A stretch of DNA of 64,000 nt from Malaya genurostris (GCF_030247185.1 NC_080571.1:28374198-28438197); one strand, 5' to 3'; shown: positions 24,263-35,714, counted from the stretch's first letter. Notes: generated by a model from the sequence alone, not told the origin. Numbers and translations are program-made.

Positions 24263-25844
24263 CAGATTGAATGACAAATTTTTAATCATGTTACCCGCTC
24301 AACCGAAGCGAAGCGGTTGTCTTGGATACAGTTTGCTACGCTGTCGCAACGTATGACAGAAAATAATCCGTGACTGCAAAGAAATGATGTTTTCCGAAAA
24401 AAGACCGCCTGCTATAATGGTGATGAATGTGATTTTATGCATTGTGAAAGAATTATTTCACTCAACTCAAGTTTTCTATACTAAAAAAAATCTTCATTTC
24501 GATAACTGACATTCAAGTGTAGAGAATTCTCCTGGAAAATGAATTAATAAGACAATCAAATCCCTCTTGTTTTGTAATTCATAGAGAATCTAGAAGAGGA
24601 ACTGCGTTTCATAGGATTAATAAATTTCATTATCAATCATCAAATTTTAAGGCAAGATGGAAACAGAACATTTTATTTTTGACCACACTTACAATAAACG
24701 GACTGCACTGTAATCAGTACCAATGGCTGTGCAGCTACCCTGAGATACAATTTCATACGGTTTCGTATTTTTCCCAAATTTTCTTCTATAATAACCCTCT
24801 GTATTTCATGATTGGTACTACTGTCGGTGTTTACCTAAAAGTCAAAACGCACGAATTCCTCTATAATCTTGAAATGTCTCGATATTGCATATTCCATCGA
24901 TATTCATGGCGGAAAGCGAAGTGGTTCAGCGGTCTGTTGTCTCTTTCTCGCATGTACTTTAATACGCATCAGTACCGTAGTGAGGGTGAGGCGAGTGAGG
25001 CGACCGCCTCGGAAAAACACGATGGAGTTGGAAAAAAATGTTTTACAATTATTTTATGAAAAATTTATTTCATGCGGTTTTCTCCGGGAAAACTATTTTA
25101 ACTAGATTGAGTAGGACTATACTGCTACAAAAATCCGACGAGATGTAGTCAATATCATTGATAAACATGAAAATGCAATTCTACAGTCATTTAGAATACA
25201 GAACCGCCATTCAGCGACGACCCTAACAATTATTTTTTATGAGCAAGAGACGCTCTCTTCTCAATTGTGGATGTGATCTTGGGCCAACCAAAAATCTAAT
25301 TTTCAGATAGCAAACCTACGAACTCCTTAAAAAGCAAAAAATAGAATTTCTAAAAGATTCCCTGAGAGGGATTACCATTTCCGAAAATTGACTAATAATC
25401 AAGTGCGTAGATATATGAACTACTGTTCACTGAATTGATATACCACGTGTTGACGTAGGACTACTCTTTTACTTCTATATAGGAATTCAAAATACGAAAA
25501 AAAAAGTGCAAACAGTGGTCAGGTCGCATCGATTCGAAGAGAAAAAAAACAATATATTTGAGATAATTGTTGTCGAAACTTTATTAAATAACGAATAATG
25601 TATAATTTTTCATGTTTACCAAGCCGTACTCATAGTTTTCCCTAATTAAGACGACAATTTCGTATACATTAAATCTCTTTGCAGTTCGCATAGAATAGGC
25701 GCGATCATTTAAACTGAGCCTCTTCACACAGCCGATGCTCATTAGTCTTCTGTGGGTTTTTATGCGCTGTGTGCCTTTCATGAGACGCAATGATTTTTGT
25801 AGGAGTTCTTCTGATTTTTTCCACTCGAGATGCTGAATACTGGG
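24263..25844. other. No gene recognised
   Basis: A 126-codon frame at 24679-25059 and shorter ones have no motifs, no acceptable initiation context and no repeats in common with known elements. They are treated as chance. Confidence 0.4.
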
Positions 25845-26070
25845 AATTTTGAGATTTCTGAGATCGTAAATTTATTTTTGATGCCAAATATCTTAAAATT
25901 GCCTTAATCGTCGAGATAAAACCAATTCTCGACATTTTATGCAATTCTAGGACACTTCTAGGAGTCGAGTTTTTTTAAAAATAAATTCGAAATTTTAGAT
26001 CTCGATTTAGGAAAAAATTTAATTTAGTTTTATTTTCTAAGATATTTGGCATAAAAATATCTAATATAAC
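25845..26070. repeat. Dispersed repeat, copy 2 (first copy 5110-5400)
   Basis: Homologous to the block at 5215-5400, sharing AAATATCTTAAAATTGCC and TCGAGATAAAACCA. Non-coding. Confidence 0.5.
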
Positions 26071-26359
26071 GCAACGTTTTATCCAAAATCAAAGCATACT
26101 TGGGGAATCATGAACGATAAGTTAGGCAAAATGATTTTGGTTTTGGGGTACAAATTTTCGAAAAATCGTTTCCTAATAAATGAATTCGATTATGCCAAAT
26201 CTTCGTAAAATTCTTAAAAATTTTGGTGAACAACAATTGAGGAAGCAATTGAATCGCACTTCGCATATGTTCACTGGGTTCAGTTGATTTTACACCAAAA
26301 AAAATCAATCGAAGTTTTTCGGCGAACTTGCATCCTAGTCTGGCCGAAAATTTAGAAGT

Positions 26360-27632
26360 TATGTCCAAAATCCAGTTCTATTACTCAGGACCAGAACCCA
26401 GGTCCCGACTGCTGGTTTAGATTCCATGTTAAACATTCAAGTCCAGCAATCAGATGCAGAATCCAATTTCTCAATCAAAGTTCAGAAGTCAAGTTCAGAA
26501 GTTAAGTCCAGAACTCCAAATTCAAAATTCAGTTCCTGATTCAAAATCCAGGTCCAAAATTTATTTACATAATCCAACTCCAGAACAGATTTCGAATTCA
26601 TGTCCAGAGTTCAGATACAGAATCCAGTTGTAGAATTCTATTCTATTAGATTTATTTTTAAGATCTGGAATTCATGTCCAGAATCCATAATTCTGGTCCA
26701 AAATCCTTTCCCAGAATTCAGGTCCAGAATCAAGTTTCAGGACCCAGGATCAGAGCTCTACTTTGAAATTTAGTTTAGAATATAGGCTCAGAAAGCAGGT
26801 CCAAAGTTATGTATTAATGTTCAGAATTGAGATTCATTTCCAGAACCCAAGTGCAGAGTCCAGTTTCATGATTTATGTTACAAATCCAGTTCCGGAATTC
26901 AGGTTCAAAATACATTTACAGAATCCAAGTACTGGTGGAGAATCTATGAATTTATGTCCAGAATCCAGTTCTATAATATCTTTCCAGAACCCAGGACTCC
27001 ATTAGAGGTCCAGAATTCAGATACAGAACCCAGGTTCTGAATTGAAGTTCTAAACCTAGGTCCAGAATTCATTCCCAGATCCAGAATTCGTTTACAGAAT
27101 CCTACTCCAGAATACAGAACTAAAACTCATGTCTAGAATTCAGATACAGAAAACAGCTCTAGAATTCTGGCTTCGAACTCAGACTCCCAATTCAGATCCA
27201 TAATTCAAGTCCAGAAATCAGATGCTGAATCCAGGTTCTGAGTAAAACCTCAGCACTAAGGTCCAGAATTAATTCCCAGAACCAGAATCCGGCTCTAGCA
27301 TACGAATTTATAATTTAGATACAGAATCAAATTCTACAATTCTAGCGCAGAATCTAAAATTCAGGTCCAAAATTCATTTTCAGAATTCAGGTCCAGATTT
27401 CTGTTCCGAAGTTTAGTTAAAATTCAGGTCCAGAATTCAGAAGTAAGGGGAAAGTTGAAATTTAGGGCTCAGGCTCATAATTCATTGCCCGAATTCAGCT
27501 TTTAAAATGCAGACCGACAATTTATTTCCAGAGTTCATTTCCAGGATCCAGGCTCAGCTCCTGAATTCAGATCTAGAATTAATTTCCAGAATCCAGGCCT
27601 AGAATCCCAGTTCAGAATTCGTGTCCAAAATC
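26360..27632. repeat. Degenerate ~13 bp satellite (TCCAGAATTCAGG-like), left part
   Basis: Nearly the whole stretch is a decayed tandem array whose units approximate TCCAGAATTCAGG or TCCAGAATCCAGT, with frequent substitutions and unit-length changes. It explains the low-complexity FQNP/SSIQVQN-like translations in all frames. The array continues after the inserted transposon at 29054-29190, and a related, shorter array lies at 40370-40740. Confidence 0.88.
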
Positions 27633-29053
27633 CAGGGGTGGAATCATGTAAGGTGATAAGTGACTATCACCTCCTGATGATAAAGAGGTGATCACCAGAA
27701 TGTTTGGAATCACCGAAGGTGATCACTTTTACTATCACCATCACCGGTGATTGAGCCAACTTCACTCCATTTATCACCTGTCAAGAAACGTCAATTTTTC
27801 AGGAGTAAAATATGAATGTGGCGTATACCGTTGATATTAGGAGATGTAACATATGAAAGTGGCGTATACCCATATAATATTTTAAAATCTAAATTTTCAT
27901 TCCTATAGTTTTCAATCCCTTTCATTAATTCGAGTCATGTTTATCAATGATGATTTGTATGGATCGAAGAGTAACGTTGAAAAAAATTGCCCGGCGAGTA
28001 TGGCAAACTGCGCACAAACAAATAAAAAATTCACTTGTTGGTTTAATTCAGTGCCGATTTTTATTTATCAATGGAAATCAATGTCACAGTCAGTTATTTG
28101 GGATTAATTTGCTAGCTTTGAAATGACACGAATTGTTAGATCTTCTTGATGTTTCACAACGGATTCCTCTCCAATGAGGATGGCATTCCTCTCCAATGAG
28201 AAAGATCCGTTAAATAATTTTGTGTATAGTTTTCATTCGCTTTACGATAATGGCATTTCACAGAGCTTACAATTGCTAGTTCCATTTTGGAAATTTTACC
28301 CACATCCACTATGATTAGCAGCAACTAATTGTCCAAAAATATTGCCTTATTTAGTTCAACTCACAAGAAGAAAATTAAGAACGCAGTTTAATCTTTTTTA
28401 CTCGTTCAGTTGAACGAGACGGATATGTCGCTCACTAAGTCACGACCATCTAATTCTACTGAAAATGTTAGCATAGACTTTTTATGTTGTTACGTTATGT
28501 GCAACAGGAGATGTTTACATTCATAAACTTATCTCTTTTCCAGAAAGCAATTTATCTTTGACTCTACGAATACCCCAATGATATTCCTTCAAATAATAAT
28601 ACCAACATAAATGAATTGATTTAATTGATAAATACTACCGCTCATTCAATGAATTCTTTAAACTATACAAACTAAGTTACTCTTTGTTTTGGTATTAAAT
28701 TTTGACACAATATCAGTACGAATTTTATTAAAAAATTATCCTCTCCGACCAATTTTGGTAGGTTATGTTTATATCAGTGGCTTAAAATTCACCTAACGGA
28801 CAATAATTTATAAAGCCACTTCTCGAAAAATCAAATCACTACTAAAAGTGATAACTAAATTGCTATCACCTCCATTTTGACATGAAGGTGATTAAATCGT
28901 GGTGACTATCACCTTACGTAATGCCAACATTTGATAGTGATGTTAGCCTTTCAGCAGTGGTGACAGAACTTGGTGATTATCACCTTACATGATTCCAAAT
29001 TTTCAAAAGTGATAATCACTTGGTGATAATCACCTTACATGATTCCACCCCAG
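27633..29053. mobile_element. 1415 bp TIR transposon inserted in the satellite, 3 bp CAG duplication
   Basis: The element (27636-29050) starts GGGTGGAATCATGTAAGG and ends with the exact complement. CAG flanks it at 27633-27635 and 29051-29053. Subterminal regions are crowded with GGTGAT/ATCACC motifs, often paired as small palindromes. The right end carries the terminal motif twice, about 50 bp apart (28972-28996 and 29022-29046). No transposase frame is seen, so it is non-autonomous. A 3 bp duplication suggests a PIF/Harbinger-, CACTA- or Zator-like group, but CAG is within a CAG-rich host repeat, so its length is uncertain. Confidence 0.8.
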
Positions 29054-29195
29054 TTCCAGAATTCAGGTTCAAAATTCAGTTCAGTAAAACCGGTCCTGAA
29101 TTCAGATCCAGAATTTCTTTCCCGAGCCAAAGCTCATGTGTAGAATCCAGAATTCAGGTCCAAAATCTATTTCCAGAATCCAGCCAAGCAGGGTT
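29054..29195. repeat. Degenerate ~13 bp satellite, right part
   Basis: Continuation of the array at 26360-27632; the flanks of the inserted transposon join the two halves in register. It ends near the CAGCCAAGCAGG stretch. Confidence 0.85.
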
Positions 29196-30600
29196 TAACA
29201 ACTTAGCGAACACAACTCACCAAAAGTAAAATAACTAGAGCGAGAATTAAAAAATTAAATATTGTTAATTCAATTCTTCTACAAAACTACGTTCGTGTCA
29301 ATGTGTGATTTAATTTAAAGTATATCTATGACACATGTATTGTGGGCTATAGAAATTATTACTTTTTAGGTTATGTTGTAATTTGCATTAAGGAAAATTG
29401 CATGTACGCCATTTTGATGTTCTACCGTTGCAAATTATAAATTTATAAATACTATAAAAAAGTTATAAATTTCAGAATACTATAAAAGAGGGGAATGTTT
29501 CACTTTCAGAACTGTTGCACTAGTTTTGATGCAATATTGCTATTTTATACCAAATTGACGATAAATCACAAAAAAAATTCATTATTTATAATACTTATTT
29601 TTATCCATGCATTTACAATAAAAATGAAATGCATTTTTTTAATTCTGAAAAAGCCTCAACGTCGTAAATAGAATCATATATATTACTATGGAATTTTAAT
29701 GTTGATCGTATAGCAGGTTTTGAAACTTTCTTGAATTTTGAACCATTTCAAAATAGATTTAACGTAGGGGTATACTCCATTTTGCTTTTTAAAACCTTAT
29801 GAAGAACTTATGAAACTTATAAACACTTTTTTCTATTCAACAGTATATTTTTATTAAGCACTTTTCCTCAGTTCTAAGATGCCGAGAGTATTTCTTACTT
29901 AAGACTAGGATAATTTCATGAATTGTAATGTTGTTGTTTTTGATTCACATTGTCGTATACTGATAACCGCAACTCTGACGGATCCAGTCTCCAGTTTTAG
30001 GCGGCAATGGCTGATGGGATGAATCTTACCAGCTGACGTGGGTACTTGTCGATGGTGACCGCCGTATTCTTTTGTTCCTGTGGGAATTGTCCACTTGACT
30101 GCAATATGATCTTACTAAAGTTTTCAGAATGCTTTTTTGGCGTTTACAGTTTCAATGCAAGATTTATGATGCAACTCTCAAAAGAGCTACAAGTATTTAC
30201 TAAAATTGAAAATGTTACTTGAGATAACCTTACAGCAAATGAAATAATGTGTCTTTGTGTTAATGGTGTTTGTTAAAAGAATGGAGGGGGGCGATTATTT
30301 TTGAGTTTGCCTCGGGCGCCAGAAATGCTTACTACGGCTCTGATACGCATTTAATGTTAGTAATGGATTTTGGCCACTTCCACAGATTGCAAGCAAGACT
30401 ACAAACATTAGGAAAAACTGTAAAGCTCCTTAATTGTTCGGTCTATTCAAATTTAAAGACTCTGACGATACAACTACTTTCTCTCAAGAGTCATCCTGGG
30501 ATTTTCTTTGTTATCCGTAACCATTCGGTGTATTATTTCCGTATACTTGGCAATTCCAAATATTACACAGCCATACACACCAAATTTCTCTTTCAGGAGT
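29196..30600. other. AT-rich sequence without recognised gene
   Basis: No exon or element boundary could be supported. The frame at 30270-30737 reads into the repeat beginning at 30606 and is not considered a gene. Confidence 0.45.
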
Positions 30601-30605
30601 TTGGT

Positions 30606-30860
30606 AATTTTATTTATTTATTTATTTTTGGAGCAGGGATTTTGAAACGAGGCCCCTCTGGGGCCGGAGTACCATATACTATTCGAAACAGTTCGTCGAG
30701 ATCGCAAAATGGCGGGGTGTTTGTGACAATGATATGAACACGACTTTCTCAGAGATGGCTGAACCGATTTTAACAAACTTTAGCTCAAATGAAAGGGGTT
30801 CTGGACTCCTAGAACGCTACTTAATTTCGGCTTCTGGTTTGGAAACTAAAGGAAAAAAGG
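30606..30860. repeat. Interspersed repeat copy (GAGATGGCTGAACCGATT type)
   Basis: Begins with a TTTATT microsatellite (30606-30624), then GAGGCCCCTCTGGGGCCGGAG and CAGAGATGGCTGAACCGATT. It is homologous to the copies at 8.3, 52.7 and 61.6 kb. Confidence 0.65.
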
Positions 30861-31239
30861 TGTTGAAAATTGCGAACCGTAATTTAGAGCGACGATGCAA
30901 ACAAGCGAGAAATTCTTCTAAAATCGACTCAAAACTGTTTAAATTTGTAGGTTATGATAGCTGTTTGCTTAACAAACGCTCTAAAACTATCGAAAAATAC
31001 AGAATTATTTCCTAATAATTGAAGGAGGAAGTAAACAAAGTGACTGTCATTTGCACTTAGGTCGTGAAATATTATCGTGAAAATTCTACACAGATTATAG
31101 GTCGGACATTCTGGAAACTCTCAGGAAATAAAACACATATTAGCTATGTTTTCGCACAGTTCGTTTATTCAACCTTCTACTTTAGACTAAGTTCCTGAAC
31201 TGGGACTTAACACTATTTATCAGATTATGTGCAGCCAGT

Positions 31240-31520
31240 GTTGGTGATTGCTGAAAATTTGACAGAAGCTGCTCGATTTTTATCTATATTGTATACAACA
31301 TTTTCAATCCGGTAGAAGATGCTACAAGAATTCGAGTCTCTCAATGCATGAACCTCGAGAGAATTTTTCTACATTTCTTCGCTCCACTTCATACTCTGAG
31401 TATTTCATGGCCCTTAAAGAAAATTTCAATCTGATAATGATCGCCGCTATGTGGAATTTACCAAGAGAGAATCGCAAGTTGACAATTATCGCAGAAAATC
31501 GAATCGATGATTCGACTTGA
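31240..31520. repeat. ~280 bp dispersed repeat, copy B
   Basis: Direct-orientation homologue of 17480-17770; both end at the same CGAATCGATGAT-like text. No coding capacity. Confidence 0.75.
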
Positions 31521-31539
31521 TGATTCTCATACTAGGTTG

Positions 31540-32900
31540 CAATATTTAAAAAACCCTTGTGTGGAGCATTCACAGACATTGTCATAGACACAAATTATAC
31601 AAAGGTTATAAGCACATAGCTAGAATAAGCGGCAATAGTAAAATGATTCTATCGCAGCTATCCACTGCCCATACAGAATCGGATCGCGAAACGAGAATAA
31701 TCGAACGTTTGTTGCTTCAGAGAGAATCCCCACAGCAGCGTGCTAGCCGTTGATTCTCAGACGGTTCACCGAGAGAAATTCGCTCTCGCACTAGTGTCTA
31801 TTATATGTTAAATGTACCATGCCGGTTTTTTTGTTGTTGCGATGATTTCCGTTTCTCTTTGATGGCACTGATTTAATCGTGGAAGAGTTGCGAGTGAGCA
31901 TTCTTTGATACGATAAAAGCCATCCTTGTGTGCAGCACTTGCCGCCATCCTTCTAACACACTTTCATCAACTCTTTCTTCAAAGATTTAAAACCTTCCAT
32001 ATTTCCCAAATATTGCACTACCTAATCACACTAAATTTTTCTATTGGGTGATTTGCCTTCTTCGCACAAAAACAACATCGCTTGCTTCGCACAACTCCAT
32101 CACCGGTTTAGCACAATGAAACGATGTCAGATCCTGCCAAAAGGGAGTGTACCCGTCGTGCGACCGGAGTTAGGACAGCAGATGCTCGTGGAGACATTCT
32201 GCTGACATGATGCTGCCAAGTCTCGTCGTCCCTATTCGATGCATTTCGGTTGCACCAACCACTCGTGGTACAGCTTCATGGCCATGAATTGAGTTTTCGT
32301 GCTTCTGTTTGTCAAATCGCGGCGAAGATTCCATCTAGTTTTCCTCTAAACCGATGAAACGTGTAGCCTATTCCTATTGTGTTCTTTGTTTTACCTAGCA
32401 AAAGTCACCATGTAGTCCGATCCATCCCCGCTCTTCGCCAGCTACTCAAGGCCCGGATACTTCGTAATTCCTCCGCCACCTGATCGATTACAACTCACCA
32501 AAACAGTGAGGTAATAGTTTCAGGTTGCACCATTATGATTGGATTCCTCTGCACTTTCACACCTTCTACCGTTTCTGCAGCTCCATGGAGACGAGACGTC
32601 ATTTTCATCGGATTTGGTATCCAACCACTATAAAAATGGCTGGTGTTAGACTGACACAGGAAGCACCGAAAGACCTCAGCGCACCAAAATTGCCGGAGTT
32701 TGTGCCTTGTGCCATCAGGAATGTCAAACTATGTGAATACATAATAAGTTGTTGATGGTTTTGAAGAAACAATGGTTAAAAGTATCAAAAGATGTTGAAT
32801 CGACCGTAACCGTAACGTTTTATCCATTGGGGTATTTTTTTTTCTTGAAATTTTGGATGAAACTAGTTTAATTTGAATGTTTACCTTGTGTAAGTGACAG
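31540..32900. other. GC-richer unique sequence, no gene confirmed
   Basis: The composition resembles the islands at 12.6-13.9 and 23.3-24.1 kb. A TATAAA occurs at 32629-32634. Frames at 31559-31753 and 32525-32755 lack recognisable domains. This might contain untranslated exons or cis-regulatory DNA of the secreted-protein gene if its intron spans this region. Confidence 0.35.
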
Positions 32901-33125
32901 TAGAAACTTTGCAATCGTAGCGAAGATGAAGTCGGAAGAAATACCGCGGCGTAAAATAACTTTGTGTGCGTATCTTAAAAATCCAGATCACACTCATCGT
33001 ATTCGAATAGTTCTTTAATAGATGCGGCGAAAAACTGCAGCTGAGTAAAGCTTTCATGCTAGAAAGCTAGTTCAAAAGGTATCGAATCACAATGAACGGC
33101 AGAATACAGTGCACGTGCACGAAAA

Positions 33126-33381
33126 CTCTACCCCAGAGATGCCAGATCTGCAGATGTGTCTGTAAATCTGCAGACTTTCGGTCAAAATTTACAGACTTTC
33201 GGAATTGACGTGACCTTTTTTTTTTTTGCTCGCCAAGTCAGTTTAGCGTATCATACATACTAGAGAAACTGCTGCCAGCAAAACATACTTGCTAACTGCA
33301 GATTTTTTTTTCGGATATACAAACTTTTGCAACCCTGTCTGAAGATATTTAAAATTTTTACCGGGCATCTCTGCTCTAACG
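33126..33381. mobile_element. 240 bp hAT-like MITE inside the DD37E copy
   Basis: The element (33134-33373) has inverted ends CAGAGATGCC and GGGCATCTCTG, and an interior with repeated CTGCAGA/TTACAGACTTTCGG. Flanks CTCTACCC and CTCTAACG match at 6 of 8 positions, consistent with an aged 8 bp hAT duplication. A T-run lies at about 33217-33227. Confidence 0.72.
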
Positions 33382-33626
33382 GATAACGAGACGTACGTGA
33401 AAGCAGATTTATGGGACTTCCGTTTCTCACTGCTCATCATAAGTTTCATGTCCCAGAAAACGTTAGCAAGCAGATATCAAATTTCGCCAAAAAATACATG
33501 ATTTGGCAAGCAATTTGTTTATGCTGAAGGAGGAGCACTCCATTTCTGACAACCGGAACGATCAACGGGGAATGTATACAAAAAGGAATGACTCCAAAAG
33601 CGCCTACTTCCATTTCTAAGGTTACA

Positions 33627-34833
33627 CAATGCACAGTGCGGGAAAATAGACCAAAAACGCGACGATTTTTTTGGAGGCATGATACAGCTGACCACAAAGC
33701 GCTTTTTGGGTGTAAAATGGTCAGTAAAATCGATTCCATGTATTTAGAAGAAACGCTATCATGTTCATTTTACCCCAAGTTCCCTTTTTATACTGCATTT
33801 TATTCAAGCTTAACTATATAACATGAAACCGAAGAACTTGTAGAAGAGCGAATAGAGTGTTTCCGATGTAAAAAAGTCTAACAAATCGATTGCATATAGT
33901 TTTATTGACAGCAGAAAACTCGTTGCATCGTTTTACCCCATTTCATTTCTAGTTATAATATTCAGTTGAAATATGATCTACAATCCAAAAGCAGATTCAA
34001 TACGATCTATCAATATTGGTTCATATTACGTGCAGAACATTTGTGATCCAATTGAACACAATGGGAATGACAGTACTAGCCTGTTTAACCCGTTTTACCC
34101 CAATTTAATTTAAGTCGTATTTCTGGTTAAACTTTCTTTCGCATACCGCAAGCAGGCTGATTGCGGTTGATGAAAATCGATTGATATTACGAAGAAATAC
34201 CTGAAAATAGGATTACAAATGTCATTCCCATTGTGTTTAATTGGAACACAAACGTTTTGCACGTAATATGAACCAATATTTGTAGGTCATATTGGATCTG
34301 CTTCGGGATTGTAAACATAAAATTATATTTGTGGGAAAATTGGGGTAGAACGATGTAGCACGAAGCATGCGATCTTGAACACTATCTGTAAATTATTATT
34401 TGAGGTTATATGCGAAACATAGAACTGTCTTGTTTAACCTAAATTGGTCCAAAAACTGATCAGTATAACTTTTTTTTCTGTAAATTCATGGAAGAAGATG
34501 ACTGGGGGTAAAACAGAATACGGTTGTTTGTGGTTAATCTTATTAAAAACAATCCATTCATCTAACTTATGAGCATGTCAGAAATACCTTCCGATTGGTT
34601 GAATTGAATTTTTCCTGATTTTCACAGTTAGTTTTCAAAGTAAAGTCAGAAAAAAGAGGAATTGGAGCAAAACGGGCATGATAGTGAATTTTGCGGATTT
34701 TCTAACTATCATAAATCGATTCTACAGAAAAATTTGCATAAAAAATGCTAACATTGAAAATATTTGCTTATGTTTTTATAAAATTATTGAGCAAAGTCGC
34801 GTTTTTGATCGTTTTTTTCCCCACTGTGCAATG
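33627..34833. mobile_element. 1197 bp fold-back element with RSS-like, Transib-type ends
   Basis: The element (33632-34828) begins CACAGTG and ends CACTGTG. It is flanked by perfect 5 bp duplications CAATG (33627-33631 and 34829-34833). Inside the left heptamer, 12 bases precede CCAAAAACG; inside the right one, 13 bases precede TCAAAAACG. These resemble the heptamer-spacer-nonamer of V(D)J recombination signals, a known feature of Transib TIRs. The two halves are inverted copies of each other over long stretches (clear arms 33920-34075 and 34216-34365), with GTTTTACCCC motifs forward in the left half (33768, 33931, 34093) and reversed in the right (34342, 34505). There is no transposase frame, so it is non-autonomous. 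Confidence 0.85.
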
Positions 34834-34990
34834 GTCCTAAGCTTTTGTGGTGGGATTTAGCCTTTGGCCATTACTCGAAAGATGTTTCGAAGTGGTTCAA
34901 GACTAATGAGGTCAACTTCGTGCCGAAGGACTTCAATCCTGCGAACACACCGGAACTACGACCATTTAAGAAGTCATCATGAAGCAGACG

Positions 34991-35440
34991 CTTCGGAAAC
35001 ATTCTGAGGAAGTGAAAATCGGCGGAAGATATGAAGAAAAAAAAGGAATTTCCCTATAAGTAGTATTATGAGGAAGTTTAGTTCATTTCGGTATGATATT
35101 GAAATTGAATAAAACGAACATCGAAAAGGTAAAATAAGATGATAGGTTGAATGGGTAAATTTAGCCGAATTACTATCTTGTGATGCAATTCGATTCCGTA
35201 CTGCCTTCATTCCTGCCTCGGAAAATAGAACAAAATTCGACTTAAAATTAGTTTCATTTTTCAAATACAATTTTAGCTAAATATTGTGAAAAGAATAGCG
35301 ACTTTTCGTCTCCATTTTGGCATTCTGGCTGCCGAAACCGATCGAACGTTAGGCTATGTAAACTAATTCATTATGAACTAGTCACCGGTAAGGTCGCAAC
35401 TCTTTTGTAATTATTATCGAAGCGTAACGCTCCTGAGTAC
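34991..35440. other. No gene recognised
   Basis: AT-rich sequence following the DD37E remnant; an A-run near 35037-35044. A 97-codon minus frame (35270-34977) has no motif. Confidence 0.45.
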
Positions 35441-35563
35441 CGCTCGTATGACACACTTCTTTGTTGGGCTTAATAGACTGCGCCCGTTGCCTGGATTCGT
35501 TGTTTGGAAAGCCAAAGCTAGAGAAAGACGTTGTTCTCCACAGAACAAGTGTCGAATACTTAC

Positions 35564-35690
35564 CCATCTATCGAAAACGAACTGCGTTGCGGTTGGGATG
35601 ATTCGGGGTCTGTCAACAAAAGTGCCACTGCACTGTCATCGTCATCAACGAAATGAAAAGCGTCTCGAATTGTGTTTAAATAATATGTAA
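35564..35690 (-). other. Candidate 5' exon of the secreted-protein gene
   Basis: On the minus strand a GC-richer stretch ends in ATGG followed by GTAAGT, a consensus splice donor; the last exon base is 35564. If joined to the acceptor at 547, the ATG would read Met-Gly and continue in frame, without a stop, into the ATG of the exon at 532. The site lies just beyond the probable 3' end of the CAF-1 gene, a natural place for the next promoter. The distance (35 kb) and the absence of transcript evidence keep confidence low. The 5' limit is arbitrary. Confidence 0.3.
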
Positions 35691-35708
35691 ATGAAACGTT
35701 TTTCGCAG

Positions 35709-35714
35709 TTTATT
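35709..35714 (-). promoter_or_regulatory. Candidate polyadenylation signal for CAF-1 p150
   Basis: AATAAA on the minus strand about 425 bases after the CAF-1 stop codon at 36139. It is the first exact hexamer I noticed downstream; use is inferred. Confidence 0.4.

Larger units (their letters stand above)
32926..34990 (+). pseudogene. DD37E transposase copy broken by two insertions
   Basis: Three host pieces remain. At 32926-33005 is an N-terminal helix-turn-helix-like start (MKSEEIPRRKITLCAYLKNP). At 33374-33626 is the first Asp region (LTDNETYVKADL). From 34834 a piece reads through DLAFGHYSKDV (second Asp) to TPELRPFKK, where the Ile-Glu of the family's LRPIEKYW block is replaced. A hAT-like MITE (33134-33373) and the fold-back element (33632-34828) separate the pieces. 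Joining across the CAATG duplication restores an unbroken local reading frame. The copy is dead: it also has stops and deletions in the middle. Confidence 0.75.

Noticed and set aside
24083..24356. Poly-Ser/poly-Ala coding exons around the CAG run
   Set aside because: Microsatellite read in three frames; no conserved flanking protein or splice signals.
26360..29195. CRISPR-like array
   Set aside because: There are no constant repeats separated by unique spacers, units are contiguous and degenerate, and the genome is eukaryotic.
26763..29229. FQNP/VQNLFPESS-like proteins encoded in the satellite
   Set aside because: The repeats of residues come from the 13 bp satellite and the frames are short and broken.
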